DNA of 64,000 nt from Streptomyces sp. RKND-216 (GCF_004795255.1 NZ_SSBQ01000002.1:415001-479000); one strand, 5' to 3'; shown: positions 7,892-22,252, counted from the stretch's first letter. Translations and numbers: made by a program. Notes: a model not told the origin generated them from the sequence alone.

Positions 7892-9075
7892 GAGGCGGCG
7901 ACGCTTTCTTGCCGGTCCGCGCGATGACGGAGATCTGCAACGACGGGGTGGCGCAGCGCCCCTGACACCTCGACGAGGTCGAACGGGCGCTCGGGCGCAA
8001 AGGGCTGGGGCGCTCCCCCCTGCGCGGCCGCGGGGAACGGTGGCGGGCGGCCGGTCTTGGCCTGGACGGCGACCACCGTGACCGCGGCGTCGGCGATGGC
8101 GTCGGCCTCCTGCGGCGTCGCCCCGTACCGCAGGGCGGTCGCGTGCGCGCGGCGCCGGAGGTCCGCGTCGAAGTACGGCGTGAGCAGCAGCAGTCCGTCG
8201 TGGATGTCGGCGCGGCGCTGGGTCAGCAGCAGTTCGGGCGGGGACCAGCGGGGCATGCGGACCACTCCCGTGCCGGGCACGGCGTCGCGCAGCTCCCGCC
8301 ACAGCGGCTCCAGCCGCCGGTAGGTGCGGTGCGCCCGCCACCGTGCGGAGGCCCGCTGGCCGGTCATCGGCAGCAGGAAGCCCATTCCGATGACCACGCC
8401 GGAAAGCGAGGCCACGGGCGGCGCAACGTCGGTGCTCAGCCAGTCCCAGTCGCGGCCGGTCCAGCGGGCGAGGACGGCGGCGAACTTGACCGAGTCGTAG
8501 ACGATGTTCAGCAGGTAGCCGAGGACCATCAGGACGACGCCGGCGCGCAGCCAGCCGTGGATGTGCCGCACCCAGCGCCAGCACAGCACGGTGGTGGCGA
8601 CGACGGCGACGCAGTGCGCGGTGAGGTACAGCACGATCATCTCGCGCATGAAGGGCGTGCGCGCGTAGTAGGTGTCGAGGTCGCGGAGCCGTTCGACGGG
8701 GGCCTCCGCGAGTGCGAACAGCACCACCAGGGCCACGACGACCGCGCTGTAGACGCCGAGGCACCAGCGCGTCGCGCGGCGGACGGCCCGCGGGTCCCCG
8801 CCGCGCCAGTTGACGACGAGGATCAGGCAGCTCGCGCAGAACGCGGTGAGCACCGAGTACACCAGCGGGGCGGAGAAGTTGGGGATGCCGGTGACGTCGT
8901 TGACTGCGGCGATGGTCGGCGGTGCGGCGAGGCAGAACACGGCGGCGGCGATGAGCAGCAGGCCGCCGACGGAGAGCATCAGCGGATCGCGCCGGTCGCG
9001 GACGAGTCCGGGCAGCCGGCAGAGGAACGCGACGGCGGCGACAGCGGCCGGGACGTAGTACGCGAGGGCGTGCAC
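7888..9075 (-). CDS. Polytopic membrane protein, MAB_1171c-type putative transporter
   Basis: 395 aa from GTG 9075, 4 bases after the protease stop. A start at 9141 would overlap that gene and is less likely. It has about seven hydrophobic helices in the first 220 residues, for example LAYYVPAAVAAVAFLC and LLLIAAAVFCLA, then a cytoplasmic helical C-terminal domain of about 170 residues. The family is named putative transporter in mycobacteria without biochemical proof. It is translationally coupled to both neighbours, so it probably acts with the ImmA-like protease and the FAD enzyme. Confidence 0.72.
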   Translation of the reverse strand: MHALAYYVPAAVAAVAFLCRLPGLVRDRRDPLMLSVGGLLLIAAAVFCLAAPPTIAAVNDVTGIPNFSAPLVYSVLTAFCASCLILVVNWRGGDPRAVRRATRWCLGVYSAVVVALVVLFALAEAPVERLRDLDTYYARTPFMREMIVLYLTAHCVAVVATTVLCWRWVRHIHGWLRAGVVLMVLGYLLNIVYDSVKFAAVLARWTGRDWDWLSTDVAPPVASLSGVVIGMGFLLPMTGQRASARWRAHRTYRRLEPLWRELRDAVPGTGVVRMPRWSPPELLLTQRRADIHDGLLLLTPYFDADLRRRAHATALRYGATPQEADAIADAAVTVVAVQAKTGRPPPFPAAAQGGAPQPFAPERPFDLVEVSGALRHPVVADLRHRADRQESVAAS

Positions 9076-9079
9076 GCCG

Positions 9080-9625
9080 TCAGTCCAGCCGGGCGCGATA
9101 GCCCAGCGAGGTGCCGATGCGACCGCCGGGTCCGTCGCCACGCTGCCCCCGGCCCTGGAGCACGGCGCGGCAGCGGGTGCTCAGCAGCAGTCCGAACGCT
9201 TCGGCCTCCCGCTCCTCCGGCTCGCCCAGGTGGGTGCGGGCGGCGACCCGGGCCACCGTCTGCCGCAGGTCGACCTCGTCGGCGAGCAGCCTCGCAGCGA
9301 CCGCCGCCCCGTCCAGACGGTGTCCGGCGTGGCCGCGCACCATGTGGCCGAACTCATGCGCGAGGATGAGGAGTTGGTGGTCCGGATCGGTGCGTTCCTC
9401 GACCACGACGAGGTCCCGGTCGTCCGTCGCCAGCCACAGCCCGCTGACGGTGCCGGCGGGAAAGGGCACCAGCCGGAACTGCACCGGCCGGCCGCGCTGG
9501 GCGGTCATCCCGGCGCAGAGGGCGCCGAACAGGTCCGCCGGCGTGACGGGGTCGGGCAGCCGGTCGATTCCCGACAGGCGGAGCACTGTGCCGCACTGCC
9601 GCCGCATCTCCCTGTCGATGCTCAC
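9080..9625 (-). CDS. ImmA/IrrE-like zinc metallopeptidase
   Basis: 181 aa from GTG 9625, with GGGGAAGAG just upstream; longer starts at 9664 or 9688 lack a ribosome site. The active-site helix reads LLILAHEFGHMVRGH: HEFGH is the HExxH zinc motif of ImmA/IrrE proteases, and a downstream EREAEAFG supplies the third ligand glutamate. Such enzymes cleave an XRE-family repressor to switch on genes. Here the likely partner is the XRE regulator at 5965-6477, at the other end of this cluster. It heads the operon that includes the membrane protein and FAD enzyme. Confidence 0.8.
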   Translation of the reverse strand: MSIDREMRRQCGTVLRLSGIDRLPDPVTPADLFGALCAGMTAQRGRPVQFRLVPFPAGTVSGLWLATDDRDLVVVEERTDPDHQLLILAHEFGHMVRGHAGHRLDGAAVAARLLADEVDLRQTVARVAARTHLGEPEEREAEAFGLLLSTRCRAVLQGRGQRGDGPGGRIGTSLGYRARLD

Positions 9626-9672
9626 GTCTCTTCCCCACCCCCGGGCCGTGTCGTGAGGCGACATGATATCCG

Positions 9673-9701
9673 ACTGTAGCAATTCCATGACACCGCGTTA
9701 A
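9673..9701 (-). promoter_or_regulatory. Predicted promoter of the ImmA-like operon
   Basis: TTAACG (9701-9696), a 17-bp spacer and TACAGT (9678-9673) on the minus strand place RNA start near 9666, about 40 bases before the chosen GTG. No TCAAC-N5-GTTGA operator is seen here. Confidence 0.4.
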
Positions 9702-9832
9702 CGGTTCGGCGGGGTGCTCCGTGTCTCCGGCGCGCGTGCAGGAGCCCGCCGCATTCCGTGACGCCCCGGCGCGCGGGACTAGGGTCGGAGGCGGTCATGT
9801 GCCTTCAGGCACCGCGATGCGAGGGGGTCCGG

Positions 9833-10378
9833 ATGACGGGCGGAACGGTCAGGGCGGTCAGCAGCAACCCGGAGTACTCGTTCACCAAACCGAACCGGGC
9901 GAGCGTCACACTCCTGGCCGGGCTCGGTGTGGAGGGCGACGTGCACGCCGGGGAGACCGTCAAACACCGCTCCCGGGTGGCGAAGGACCCGACGCAGCCG
10001 AACCTGCGGCAGGTCCACCTCATCCACGAGGAGCTCTTCGCCGAGGTGGCCGCCGAGGGCTTCGCGGTGCGTCCCGGCGATCTCGGGGAGAACATCACGA
10101 CGGTGGGCGTCGACCTGCTCGCCCTCCCGACCGGCACGCTGCTGCGCCTCGGTGCGGACGCCGTCGTGGAGGTGACCGGGCTGCGCAACCCGTGCGTCCA
10201 GATCGACGGCTTCCAGGACGGCCTGCTCAAGCGCATGGTCCACCGGGACGAGGACGGCGGGCTGGTGCGCAAGTCGGGGATCATGGGCGTGGTCCGGGCC
10301 GGCGGTGTGGTGCGCCCCGGCGACCCGATCGCCGTCGAGCTCCCCGCCGCACCGCACCGGCCGCTCGAGAAGGTCTGA
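9833..10378 (+). CDS. MOSC-domain protein
   Basis: 181 aa from ATG 9833, with GAGGGGG upstream. The MOSC (molybdenum cofactor sulfurase C-terminal) fold is indicated by GLGVEGDVHAG, VHLIHEELF, GDLGENITTVGVDLLALPTGTLLRLG and the conserved cysteine in LRNPCVQIDGF. Stand-alone MOSC proteins bind or pass on sulfurated molybdenum cofactor, or detoxify N-hydroxylated compounds as YiiM does. It may serve the molybdoenzymes elsewhere in this window, but it is not in an operon with them. Confidence 0.88.
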   Translation: MTGGTVRAVSSNPEYSFTKPNRASVTLLAGLGVEGDVHAGETVKHRSRVAKDPTQPNLRQVHLIHEELFAEVAAEGFAVRPGDLGENITTVGVDLLALPTGTLLRLGADAVVEVTGLRNPCVQIDGFQDGLLKRMVHRDEDGGLVRKSGIMGVVRAGGVVRPGDPIAVELPAAPHRPLEKV

Positions 10379-10565
10379 GCAGACGGCTGTCCGCACCGGC
10401 CGGACGGCTGCGGCAGCGGATGGAGCGCGGTCGGTGGAACCGCACGTCAGGGGATGTTGTCAGTGGCGGTCGGTAGGTTGGGCGACGCTGCGGGGTGCGG
10501 GCCGGGACGCGCCGCGCCGGTCCGCCGCAGCACCGCTCAGCCGCCACCGTCAGGGGGATCCGCCC

Positions 10566-12923
<2,358 letters not shown>

Positions 12924-12938
12924 CGGGCGAGCCGGAAG

Positions 12939-13013
12939 CAGGGGCGGCAGGATTCGAACCTGCGGCTCGCGGGTTTGGAGTCCGCTGCTCTGACCGGGCT
13001 GAGCTACACCCCT
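12939..13013 (-). tRNA. tRNA-Trp (CCA anticodon), slightly atypical
   Basis: A full cloverleaf folds on the minus strand: acceptor AGGGGTG/CGCCCCT, D stem GCTC/GAGC, T stem GCAGG/CCTGC with TTCGAAT loop. The anticodon loop CTCCAAA gives CCA (12976-12978). The anticodon stem GCGGA/CCCGC has an A31-C39 mismatch closing the loop, unusual for tRNA-Trp. The 3' CCA is not encoded. It may be a second, divergent tRNA-Trp. Confidence 0.8.
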
Positions 13014-13187
13014 CGGTGCGGACACCCTCGCATCCGGGACCGGGGCCGTGCCACGGATTTTGCGGCGGACCCGGCGCCGGACAACAGGGCGAGGACTGGT
13101 TGGGCGACCACGGACCTCGGGCTAGGGTCCGGGAAGGACCGGCCCCCGGACCGGCCCGCCGACCTGAGTGACGAGAGGAACGCCCAG

Positions 13188-14156
13188 ATGCGCGCAGTGC
13201 AGGTGACCGCCCTGACCGGCCCGGACGACGTGGGCGTCACGGACGTCGAGGACCCGGGGGCAGGCGCAGGCCGGGTCGTGATCGACGTGCACGCCGCCGG
13301 AGTGACCTTCCCCGACGTGCTGCTGACCCGCGGTCAGTACCAGATCAAGCCGGACCTGCCGTTCGTGCCCGGGTCGGAGGTCGCCGGGACGGTGCGCAGC
13401 GCACCCGAGGGGTCCGGCTTCTCGCCCGGGGATCGGGTGGCGGCGTTCCCCGCCTTCGGCGGCTTCGCCGAACAGGCCGCCGTGGACCCGGCGATGGTCT
13501 TCCCCCTGCCGGACGGCATGTCGTACGCGGCGGGGGCGGGGCTGCCGATGAACTACCTGACCGTGCACTTCGGCCTGGTGCGGCGCGGACGGCTGCGGGC
13601 CGGCGAGACGGTGCTCGTGCAGGGAGCGGCGGGCGGCGTCGGCACGGCCGCGGTGCAGTTGGCGCGGGCGCTGGGCGCGCGGGTGATCGCGGTGGTGTCC
13701 TCCGACGCGAAGGCGGAGACCGCCCGCCGGGCCGGGGCGCACGAGACGGTGCCTGCCGAGGGGTTCCGTTCGGCCGTGTCGGCGCTCACGGACGGCCGCG
13801 GCGTGGACGTGGTGGTCGACCCGGTGGGCGGCGACCGGTTCACGGATTCGCTGCGCAGCCTGGCACCCGAGGGGCGGATGCTCGTCATCGGCTTCACCGG
13901 CGGCGAGATCCCGACGGTGAAGGTCAACCGGCTGCTGCTGAACAACATCGAGGTCGTGGGGGTCGGTTGGGGCGCCTTCTGGCTGCCGCGCCCGGCGTAC
14001 CTGCGCGAGCAGTGGGACGACCTGATGCCGCATCTGGAGGCGGGCCGCCTCGATCCGCTGCTCGGTGCGACGTACCCGCTGGACGGCGCCGCCGAGGCCC
14101 TCCGGGAGCTGGACGAGCGCCGCGCCCGGGGCAAGCTGGTCCTCACCGTCCGCTGA
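13188..14156 (+). CDS. Zinc-free NADPH:quinone oxidoreductase (MDR family)
   Basis: 322 aa from ATG 13188, with GAGAGGA upstream. It is a medium-chain dehydrogenase/reductase with a GroES-like N-terminal domain (VDVHAAGVTFPDVLLTRGQY) and a Rossmann domain containing GAAGGVGTAAVQLA. The catalytic zinc ligands of alcohol dehydrogenases are missing, and FPDVLLTRGQYQ is typical of the QOR/crotonyl-type group. It would use NADPH to reduce quinones or enoyl compounds; the substrate is unknown. It lies downstream of the oppositely oriented tRNA-Trp and converges on the cox operon. Confidence 0.87.
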   Translation: MRAVQVTALTGPDDVGVTDVEDPGAGAGRVVIDVHAAGVTFPDVLLTRGQYQIKPDLPFVPGSEVAGTVRSAPEGSGFSPGDRVAAFPAFGGFAEQAAVDPAMVFPLPDGMSYAAGAGLPMNYLTVHFGLVRRGRLRAGETVLVQGAAGGVGTAAVQLARALGARVIAVVSSDAKAETARRAGAHETVPAEGFRSAVSALTDGRGVDVVVDPVGGDRFTDSLRSLAPEGRMLVIGFTGGEIPTVKVNRLLLNNIEVVGVGWGAFWLPRPAYLREQWDDLMPHLEAGRLDPLLGATYPLDGAAEALRELDERRARGKLVLTVR

Positions 14157-14260
14157 GGCGCAGCCGGGCCGCTGCTCCTCCGGTCGGTCGGGCGGCGGCC
14201 CGTACGCGAAGTCCACGCCGCGCTCGGCCCGGCGGGCGGCCCCGTCGGCGGGGGTGACGT

Positions 14261-14974
14261 TCAGCGGCGGGCGCGGGCCAGGCGGTGCGGCTTCCGGCGC
14301 CGGCGCAGATAGGACAGCAGAGCGGCGAGCCCGGCCATGCCGGCGAGGGCCGTGGCGGCCCGTTTGGCGACGGGCATCCCGGCCAGGCGCAGCAGGTCGA
14401 GCGGTTCCTCGTCGCCCGCCGCCCCGGCGACCGCGGCCGGAGCCCCGCCGTTCGGGTGCGGCTCCCCCGCTGCGGGTACGGCCGTGCCGTGCACCGCCGC
14501 CTCGTTCCGTGGGGGCCGCGTTCCGGCGACCTCGCCGGCCAGGCAGTCCGCGAACCGCCCGATGAGCCGGTCCCCCACCTCGGCCATGACGCCGCGCCCG
14601 AACTGCGCGGGCCGCCCGGTCACCGTCAGGTCTGTCGTCACGGTCACCGTGGTGACGGCGTCGTCGCCCTCGCCCTCCTGGAGGAGGGAGCCAGTCACGG
14701 TGGCGCGTACGGTGCCCTGCCCGCGTGCCTCCTTGCCATCGGCGGCCAGCACGATCCGGCGCCGGGCCTCGTCGCGCTCCCGGAAGGCAGCCGTACCCCG
14801 GTAGGTGACCGACATGGGGCCGACCTTGACCTTGACCATGCCGTCGATCGTCTCGCCGTCGAAGCTGTTCACCGTGGCGCCGGGCATGCAGGGCGCGACC
14901 CGCTCGATGTCGAGCAGCACGCGCCACGCCTCGTCGGCCGGCACCGGAACGGTGAACTCGTGCCGCAGTTCCAT
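14261..14974 (-). CDS. coxG: CoxG-like SRPBCC protein, membrane anchored
   Basis: 237 aa. The N-terminal 145 residues are a START/SRPBCC domain: MELRHEFTVPVPADEAW, then DIERVAPCMPGA and VKVKVGPMSVTYRG, which are CoxG landmarks. A low-complexity linker follows, then a C-terminal helix (ATALAGMAGLAALLSYL) capped by basic residues. In CO-oxidising bacteria CoxG anchors CO dehydrogenase to the membrane. It is the last gene of the operon and starts 7 bases after the XdhC-like gene. The C-terminal transmembrane tail supports an anchoring role. Confidence 0.85.
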   Translation of the reverse strand: MELRHEFTVPVPADEAWRVLLDIERVAPCMPGATVNSFDGETIDGMVKVKVGPMSVTYRGTAAFRERDEARRRIVLAADGKEARGQGTVRATVTGSLLQEGEGDDAVTTVTVTTDLTVTGRPAQFGRGVMAEVGDRLIGRFADCLAGEVAGTRPPRNEAAVHGTAVPAAGEPHPNGGAPAAVAGAAGDEEPLDLLRLAGMPVAKRAATALAGMAGLAALLSYLRRRRKPHRLARARR

Positions 14975-14981
14975 CGTGTCC

Positions 14982-16085
14982 TCAGCTCCTCGTCTCGTGG
15001 ATGGCGCCGCCGGTCTCGGTCAATGGCACGCCGCTCCCGGCCCAGCGCAGGGCGACGATCTCGGCCGCCACCGAGACGGCGACCTCCTCGGGGGTACGGG
15101 CACCCAGGTCCAGGCCGATGGGCGAGCGCAGCCGTCCCAGCGCGTCCGGCCCGAGCCCGGCGTCACGGAGCCGGGCGGTGCGGTCGTCGTGGGTGCGGCG
15201 GCTGCCCATGGCGCCGATGTAGGCGGCGGGCGCGCGCAGCGCGACGTCCAGCAGCGGCACGTCGAACTTGGGGTCGTGGGTGAGGACGCAGACGACCGTG
15301 CGGGCGTCGGTCTCGGTCCGCTCCAGGTAGCGGTGCGGCCACTCCACGACGACTTCCACGCCCTCGGGGAAGCGCCGGGGGGTGGCGAACACCGGTCGCG
15401 CGTCGCACACGGTGACCCGGTAGCCGAGGAAGACGCCGATGCGGGCGACGGCGGCGGCGAAGTCGATGGCGCCGAAGACCAGCATCCGCGGCGGCGGGGC
15501 GAAGGAATGCAGGAAGACCGCGACGTCGTCGCGGCGGCGCTCGCCTTCCGGACCGTAGTGGCGGCGGCCGGTGGCGCCCTGGGCGAGTTCGCCGCGGGCG
15601 TCGTCGGTGACGGCGGCGTCGAGTCCTTCGGCACCGAGCGTCCCCGCGGTCCGGTCGGGCCAGACGGCGAGGGCCGCGCCGCGGGGGGCGGGCCCGTCCA
15701 GGGTGGTGGCGACGGCGACCGGTTCGTGCGCGGCGACGGACGCGGCGACATCGCCGAGCGCGGGGTCGTCGGCGGCGGAGACCCGGCGCACCAGCAGCGT
15801 GATCTCACCGCCGCAGGTGAGGCCGACGGCGAACGCGTCGTCGTCGCTGTAGCCGAAGGTCTCCAGGCGTGCCTCGCCGGTCTCGACGACGTCCTTGGCG
15901 AGTTCGAAGACGGCGCCCTCGACGCAGCCGCCGGAGACAGAGCCGACCACCTCGTCGTCAGGGCCCACGGCCATCGCGGCTCCGGGCCCGCGGGGTGCGC
16001 TGCGGCTGATGTCCACGACGGTGGCCAGCCCGAACACCTCGCCGGCGGCGTACCAGCGGTGGAGGGCGGGCAGGATCTCACGCAT
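14982..16085 (-). CDS. XdhC/CoxF-like molybdenum cofactor maturation protein
   Basis: 367 aa. The N-terminal XdhC_CoxI domain is clear (GEVFGLATVVDISRSAPRGPG, then GSVSGGCVEGAV), and the C-terminal Rossmann domain has MLVFGAIDFAAAVARIGVFLGY and IGAMGSRRTHDDR. XdhC proteins bind molybdenum cofactor and help insert its terminal sulfur before it is loaded into xanthine-dehydrogenase-family enzymes. The start overlaps the end of the VWA gene by 8 bases, placing it in the cox operon. Confidence 0.87.
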   Translation of the reverse strand: MREILPALHRWYAAGEVFGLATVVDISRSAPRGPGAAMAVGPDDEVVGSVSGGCVEGAVFELAKDVVETGEARLETFGYSDDDAFAVGLTCGGEITLLVRRVSAADDPALGDVAASVAAHEPVAVATTLDGPAPRGAALAVWPDRTAGTLGAEGLDAAVTDDARGELAQGATGRRHYGPEGERRRDDVAVFLHSFAPPPRMLVFGAIDFAAAVARIGVFLGYRVTVCDARPVFATPRRFPEGVEVVVEWPHRYLERTETDARTVVCVLTHDPKFDVPLLDVALRAPAAYIGAMGSRRTHDDRTARLRDAGLGPDALGRLRSPIGLDLGARTPEEVAVSVAAEIVALRWAGSGVPLTETGGAIHETRS

Positions 16086-17262
16086 CGACGGCTCCCCTCA
16101 CGACGGCCGCGAGGTGTTCCAGAGCGGCCAGGCTGTGCCCTTCGACGAAGGCGTCGACGTGGGGCAGGGCAGCGGCCATCCCGGCGGCCAGAGGTGCGTA
16201 ACCGGGCCTGGCCTTGCGGGGGTTGGCCCACACCACGCGGTGCGCGAGCCGGTGCAGGCGGCTCATCTGTGCCGCGAGCAGCGCGGGGTCGTCACGTTCC
16301 CAGCCGTCGGAGAGCACGACGACGACGGCGCCGCGTGCCGTGCCGCGCTGACCCCAGCGGTCGAGGAAGCCGCGGAGCATGCGGCCGAGCCGGGTCCCGC
16401 CGCTCCAGTCGGGCACGGCCGCTCCCACCGCCGCGAGCGCGGTGTCCGGGTCGCGGTGGCTCATCTCGCGGGTCACCCGGGTGAGGCGGGTGCCGAGGGT
16501 GAAGACCTCGGCGCGGGCCCGGCCCCGGGCGGCGCCCCGGGGGCCGGGCCGCCCGCTGTGCGAGGCGGCGTGCGCGAAGCGCAGCAACGCGTCGGCGTAG
16601 GGCGTCATCGAGCCGCTGACGTCGATGAGGAGGACGACGCGGCGCGGCGTGCGGGTTCGTGCACGGTGCCGCAGCCGGGCGGGTTCCCCGCCGGCGCGCA
16701 GCAGCTCGCGGACGGTGCGCCCGGGGTCGACGTCGCCGCGCGCGGCCGGGCGGCGACGGGGCGTGCGGCGCTGGGCGCCGGGGAGGGCGAACGCGGCGAG
16801 CAGGCGGCGCAGGGCGGCGCGTTCGGCACGGTCGAGGGCGGCGACGTCGCGGTGGCGGAGGACTTCGGCGGTGCTGGCCAGGGCCGCTGCGGGCGGCCCG
16901 GGCGCGTCGTCGGTCCCGCCGTCGGCGCGGGGTCCGGGGCCGGAGTCGTCCGCGACGCGCAGGCGGGTGGGCGGCGGCGTGCGGCGGACGGGGCCGGGCC
17001 GGTCGCCGCGCGGGGCGAAGTAGGCGGCGAAGACCCGGTCGTAGCGTTCGAGGTCGTCCTGCTCTCCGCACAGGGTGAGGCGTCCGGCCCAGTAGACGTC
17101 GCCGCGGTGCTCGGGCCGGAGGTGGGCCGCGGCGGTGAGGAAGGTCTGCACCCGGTCGGGTCCGGCGTCCACGCCCGCCGCTCGCAGGGCGCGGGCGAAG
17201 CCGACCAGCACGGCGGGGGCGTCGGCGGTGAGGGCTGCCGGTTCGCGGTGCACGGCGGTCAC
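16078..17262 (-). CDS. coxE: CoxE-like VWA-domain protein
   Basis: 394 aa from GTG 17262, overlapping the MoxR-type gene stop (GTGA). The C-terminal von Willebrand A domain has an intact metal-ion site: VVLLIDVSGSMTPYADALL (DxSxS), WSGGTRLG and VVVLSDGWERDD. The middle is Arg/Pro-rich and poorly conserved. CoxE partners the AAA+ protein CoxD in assembling the Cu or Mo active site of CO dehydrogenase. The same pair sits side by side here, so a maturation role for the adjacent molybdoenzyme is likely. Confidence 0.85.
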   Translation of the reverse strand: MTAVHREPAALTADAPAVLVGFARALRAAGVDAGPDRVQTFLTAAAHLRPEHRGDVYWAGRLTLCGEQDDLERYDRVFAAYFAPRGDRPGPVRRTPPPTRLRVADDSGPGPRADGGTDDAPGPPAAALASTAEVLRHRDVAALDRAERAALRRLLAAFALPGAQRRTPRRRPAARGDVDPGRTVRELLRAGGEPARLRHRARTRTPRRVVLLIDVSGSMTPYADALLRFAHAASHSGRPGPRGAARGRARAEVFTLGTRLTRVTREMSHRDPDTALAAVGAAVPDWSGGTRLGRMLRGFLDRWGQRGTARGAVVVVLSDGWERDDPALLAAQMSRLHRLAHRVVWANPRKARPGYAPLAAGMAAALPHVDAFVEGHSLAALEHLAAVVRGAVDA

Positions 17263-18233
17263 GCTCCCCCGGGGGCGGCGAGGACGGCGGAGAGGTCGAG
17301 GGTACGCGCCCGGTCGATGTCCTCGCGGTATTTGAGGACCGACCCGAGGGTGGTGACGGCGAGTTCGGCGTCGAGTTCGTCGGCGCCGAGGGCGTCGAGG
17401 GCTTCGGCCCAGTCGATGGTCTCGGCGACGCCGGGCGGCTTGAACAGGTCCTCCCGGCGCAGGGCCTGCACGGCGGCGGTCACCTGGGCGGAGAGGCGTG
17501 CGCTGACGCGCGGCAGGCGGCTGCGGACGATGGCGAGCTCGCGGTGGAAGCCGGGATGGTCGAACCAGTGGTACAGGCAGCGGCGTTTGAGCGCGTCGTG
17601 CACCTCGCGGGTGCGGTTGGAGGTGAGGACGACGACCGGCGGGGTCTCGGCGCGCAGCGTGCCGAGTTCGGGGACGGTGACGGCGTAGTCGGAGAGGAGT
17701 TCCAGCAGGTACGCCTCGAACTCGTCGTCGGCGCGGTCGATTTCGTCGACGAGCAGCACGGCGGGCCGGGTCTCCAGCGCCCGCAGCAGGGGGCGGGCGA
17801 TGAGGAACCGGCGGGCGTACAGCTCGTTCTCCAGCCGGTCGGCGTCGGTGGCGCCGACTGCTTCGGCGGCGCGCAGGTGGAGGAGTTGGCGGGGGAAGTC
17901 CCAGTCGTAGAGGGCCTGGGAGACGTCGATGCCCTCGTAGCACTGGAGGCGGATCAGTTCGGCGTCCAAAGCGCGGGCGAGGGCTGCGGCGAGGGCCGTC
18001 TTACCGACCCCGGCGTCGCCCTCGCAGAACAGCGGACGGTGCAGCGTGAGCGCGAGGTGGCAGGCGATGGCGAGCCCTTCGTCGACGAGGTACCCGGTCT
18101 CCGCCAGCCGCGCCCGTACGCCGTCCGGCCCGCCGGGGATCGACGGTGCCGGGGCCGGGTCGGGCGGCGGGCCGTCCGGCGCGTGGGCCGGTTCCCGTGC
18201 CGCCGGGGGGCCGTCGTCAGGGGGCCGCCTCAT
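17259..18233 (-). CDS. coxD: CoxD/MoxR-type AAA+ ATPase
   Basis: 324 aa from ATG 18233, overlapping the preceding stop (ATGA). After a Pro-rich leader of about 35 residues comes a MoxR AAA+ module: Walker A GDAGVGKTALA, Walker B VLLVDEIDRADDEF, sensor 1 VVVLTSNRTREV, and a C-terminal lid. The block LIRLQCYEGIDVSQALYDWDF is a strong CoxD hallmark. It is an ATP-driven chaperone acting with CoxE on the molybdenum hydroxylase. Confidence 0.88.
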   Translation of the reverse strand: MRRPPDDGPPAAREPAHAPDGPPPDPAPAPSIPGGPDGVRARLAETGYLVDEGLAIACHLALTLHRPLFCEGDAGVGKTALAAALARALDAELIRLQCYEGIDVSQALYDWDFPRQLLHLRAAEAVGATDADRLENELYARRFLIARPLLRALETRPAVLLVDEIDRADDEFEAYLLELLSDYAVTVPELGTLRAETPPVVVLTSNRTREVHDALKRRCLYHWFDHPGFHRELAIVRSRLPRVSARLSAQVTAAVQALRREDLFKPPGVAETIDWAEALDALGADELDAELAVTTLGSVLKYREDIDRARTLDLSAVLAAPGGA

Positions 18234-19083
18234 TCCACTCCCGCTGCCGCGAGTACCGCGCGGCGGGTGAGGACGCGGGCCAGGTGGGCGCGGTACTCGG
18301 GGGTGGCGCCCAGGTCGGCGGCGGGGCTGGTGTCCTCCGCGGCCAGGTCCGCGGCCCGGGCGACGGCGTTGGGTGTGGCGTCGGCGCCGGTCAGGGCTGC
18401 CTCCGCGGCAGCCGCGCGCAGCGGGGTGGGGCCCATATTGGTCAGCCCGACCCGTGCCTCGGCGATGTGCCCGTCGTCGCGCCGGACCAGGGCGGCGACC
18501 CCGACGACGGCCCAGGCCTGGGCGGAAAGGTGGAACTTCTCGTAGTGGAAGCCCCAGCCGGCGGTCTTCGGCACCCTGATCTCGACGAGCAGTTCGTCGG
18601 GTTCGAGGACGGTCTGGAGGTAGTCGTCGAAGAAGTCGCGGGCGGGGAGGGTACGGCGGCCGCGCGGGCCGACGGCGACGAGTTCGGCGTCCATGGCGAG
18701 AGCCACCGAGGGCAGGTCCCCCGCCGGGTCGGCGTGCGCCAGGGAGCCGCCGAGGGTGCCGCGGTGCCGCACCGCCGGGTCGGCGACGGTGGCCGTGGCC
18801 TTCGCGAGCAGCGCGGCGTGCCGCCGTACCAGCGGGTCGGTCAGCACGTCGTGATGGGTGGTCATGGCGCCGATGGCGAGGTGGTCGCCCTCGTCGCGGA
18901 CGCCCCGCAGGCCGGGGACCCGGCACAGGTCGACCATCAGTTCCGGGAAGGCGAGGCGCAGCCGAAGCATCGGCAGCAGGCTCTGGCCGCCCGCGAGGGC
19001 CTTCGCGTCCTCGCCGCCCTCGGCCAGGGTGGTGACGGCCTCGTCGAGGGTCTCGGGCCGTGCGTAGTCGAACGCGGCGGGGA

Positions 19084-19087
<4 letters not shown>
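18230..19087 (-). CDS. coxM: CO/xanthine dehydrogenase-type FAD subunit (medium chain)
   Basis: 285 aa. The N-terminal FAD domain starts IPAAFDYARPETLDEAV and has the FAD pyrophosphate loop LAGGQSLLPMLRLRLA; the second FAD motif is RHRGTLGGSLAHADPAGDLP. The C-terminal CO_deh_flav_C domain follows. It takes electrons from the [2Fe-2S] subunit and passes them to quinone or another acceptor. ATGA overlaps at both ends couple it to coxL and coxD. Confidence 0.9.
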
Positions 19088-22070
<2,983 letters not shown>

Positions 22071-22252
22071 GTGCCCTCCCTGGGGGACGAGCGAGGCGCG
22101 GCGCGACCGAGTCGACGCCCGAATTGTGTGCTATGCGCCACTCAACTCTAGAGCCGGTGCAGCGGCCGCGCGACCGTACGGGGGATCACCCGTACGGTCG
22201 CCGGGGCCCGGAGCGGTGGGCGAGGACCGTCGCCGTCCCGGGCCGTGGGCGG

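Noticed and set aside
14157..14260. Possible terminator CGGGCCG/CGGCCCG between the quinone oxidoreductase and coxG
   Set aside because: Arms of only 7 bp with a loop of about 25 bases. Such matches are frequent by chance in this GC-rich DNA.
22120..22150. Candidate coxS promoter boxes
   Set aside because: The AT-richer stretch is suggestive, but no -35/-10 pair with normal spacing could be fixed, so no separate feature is claimed.
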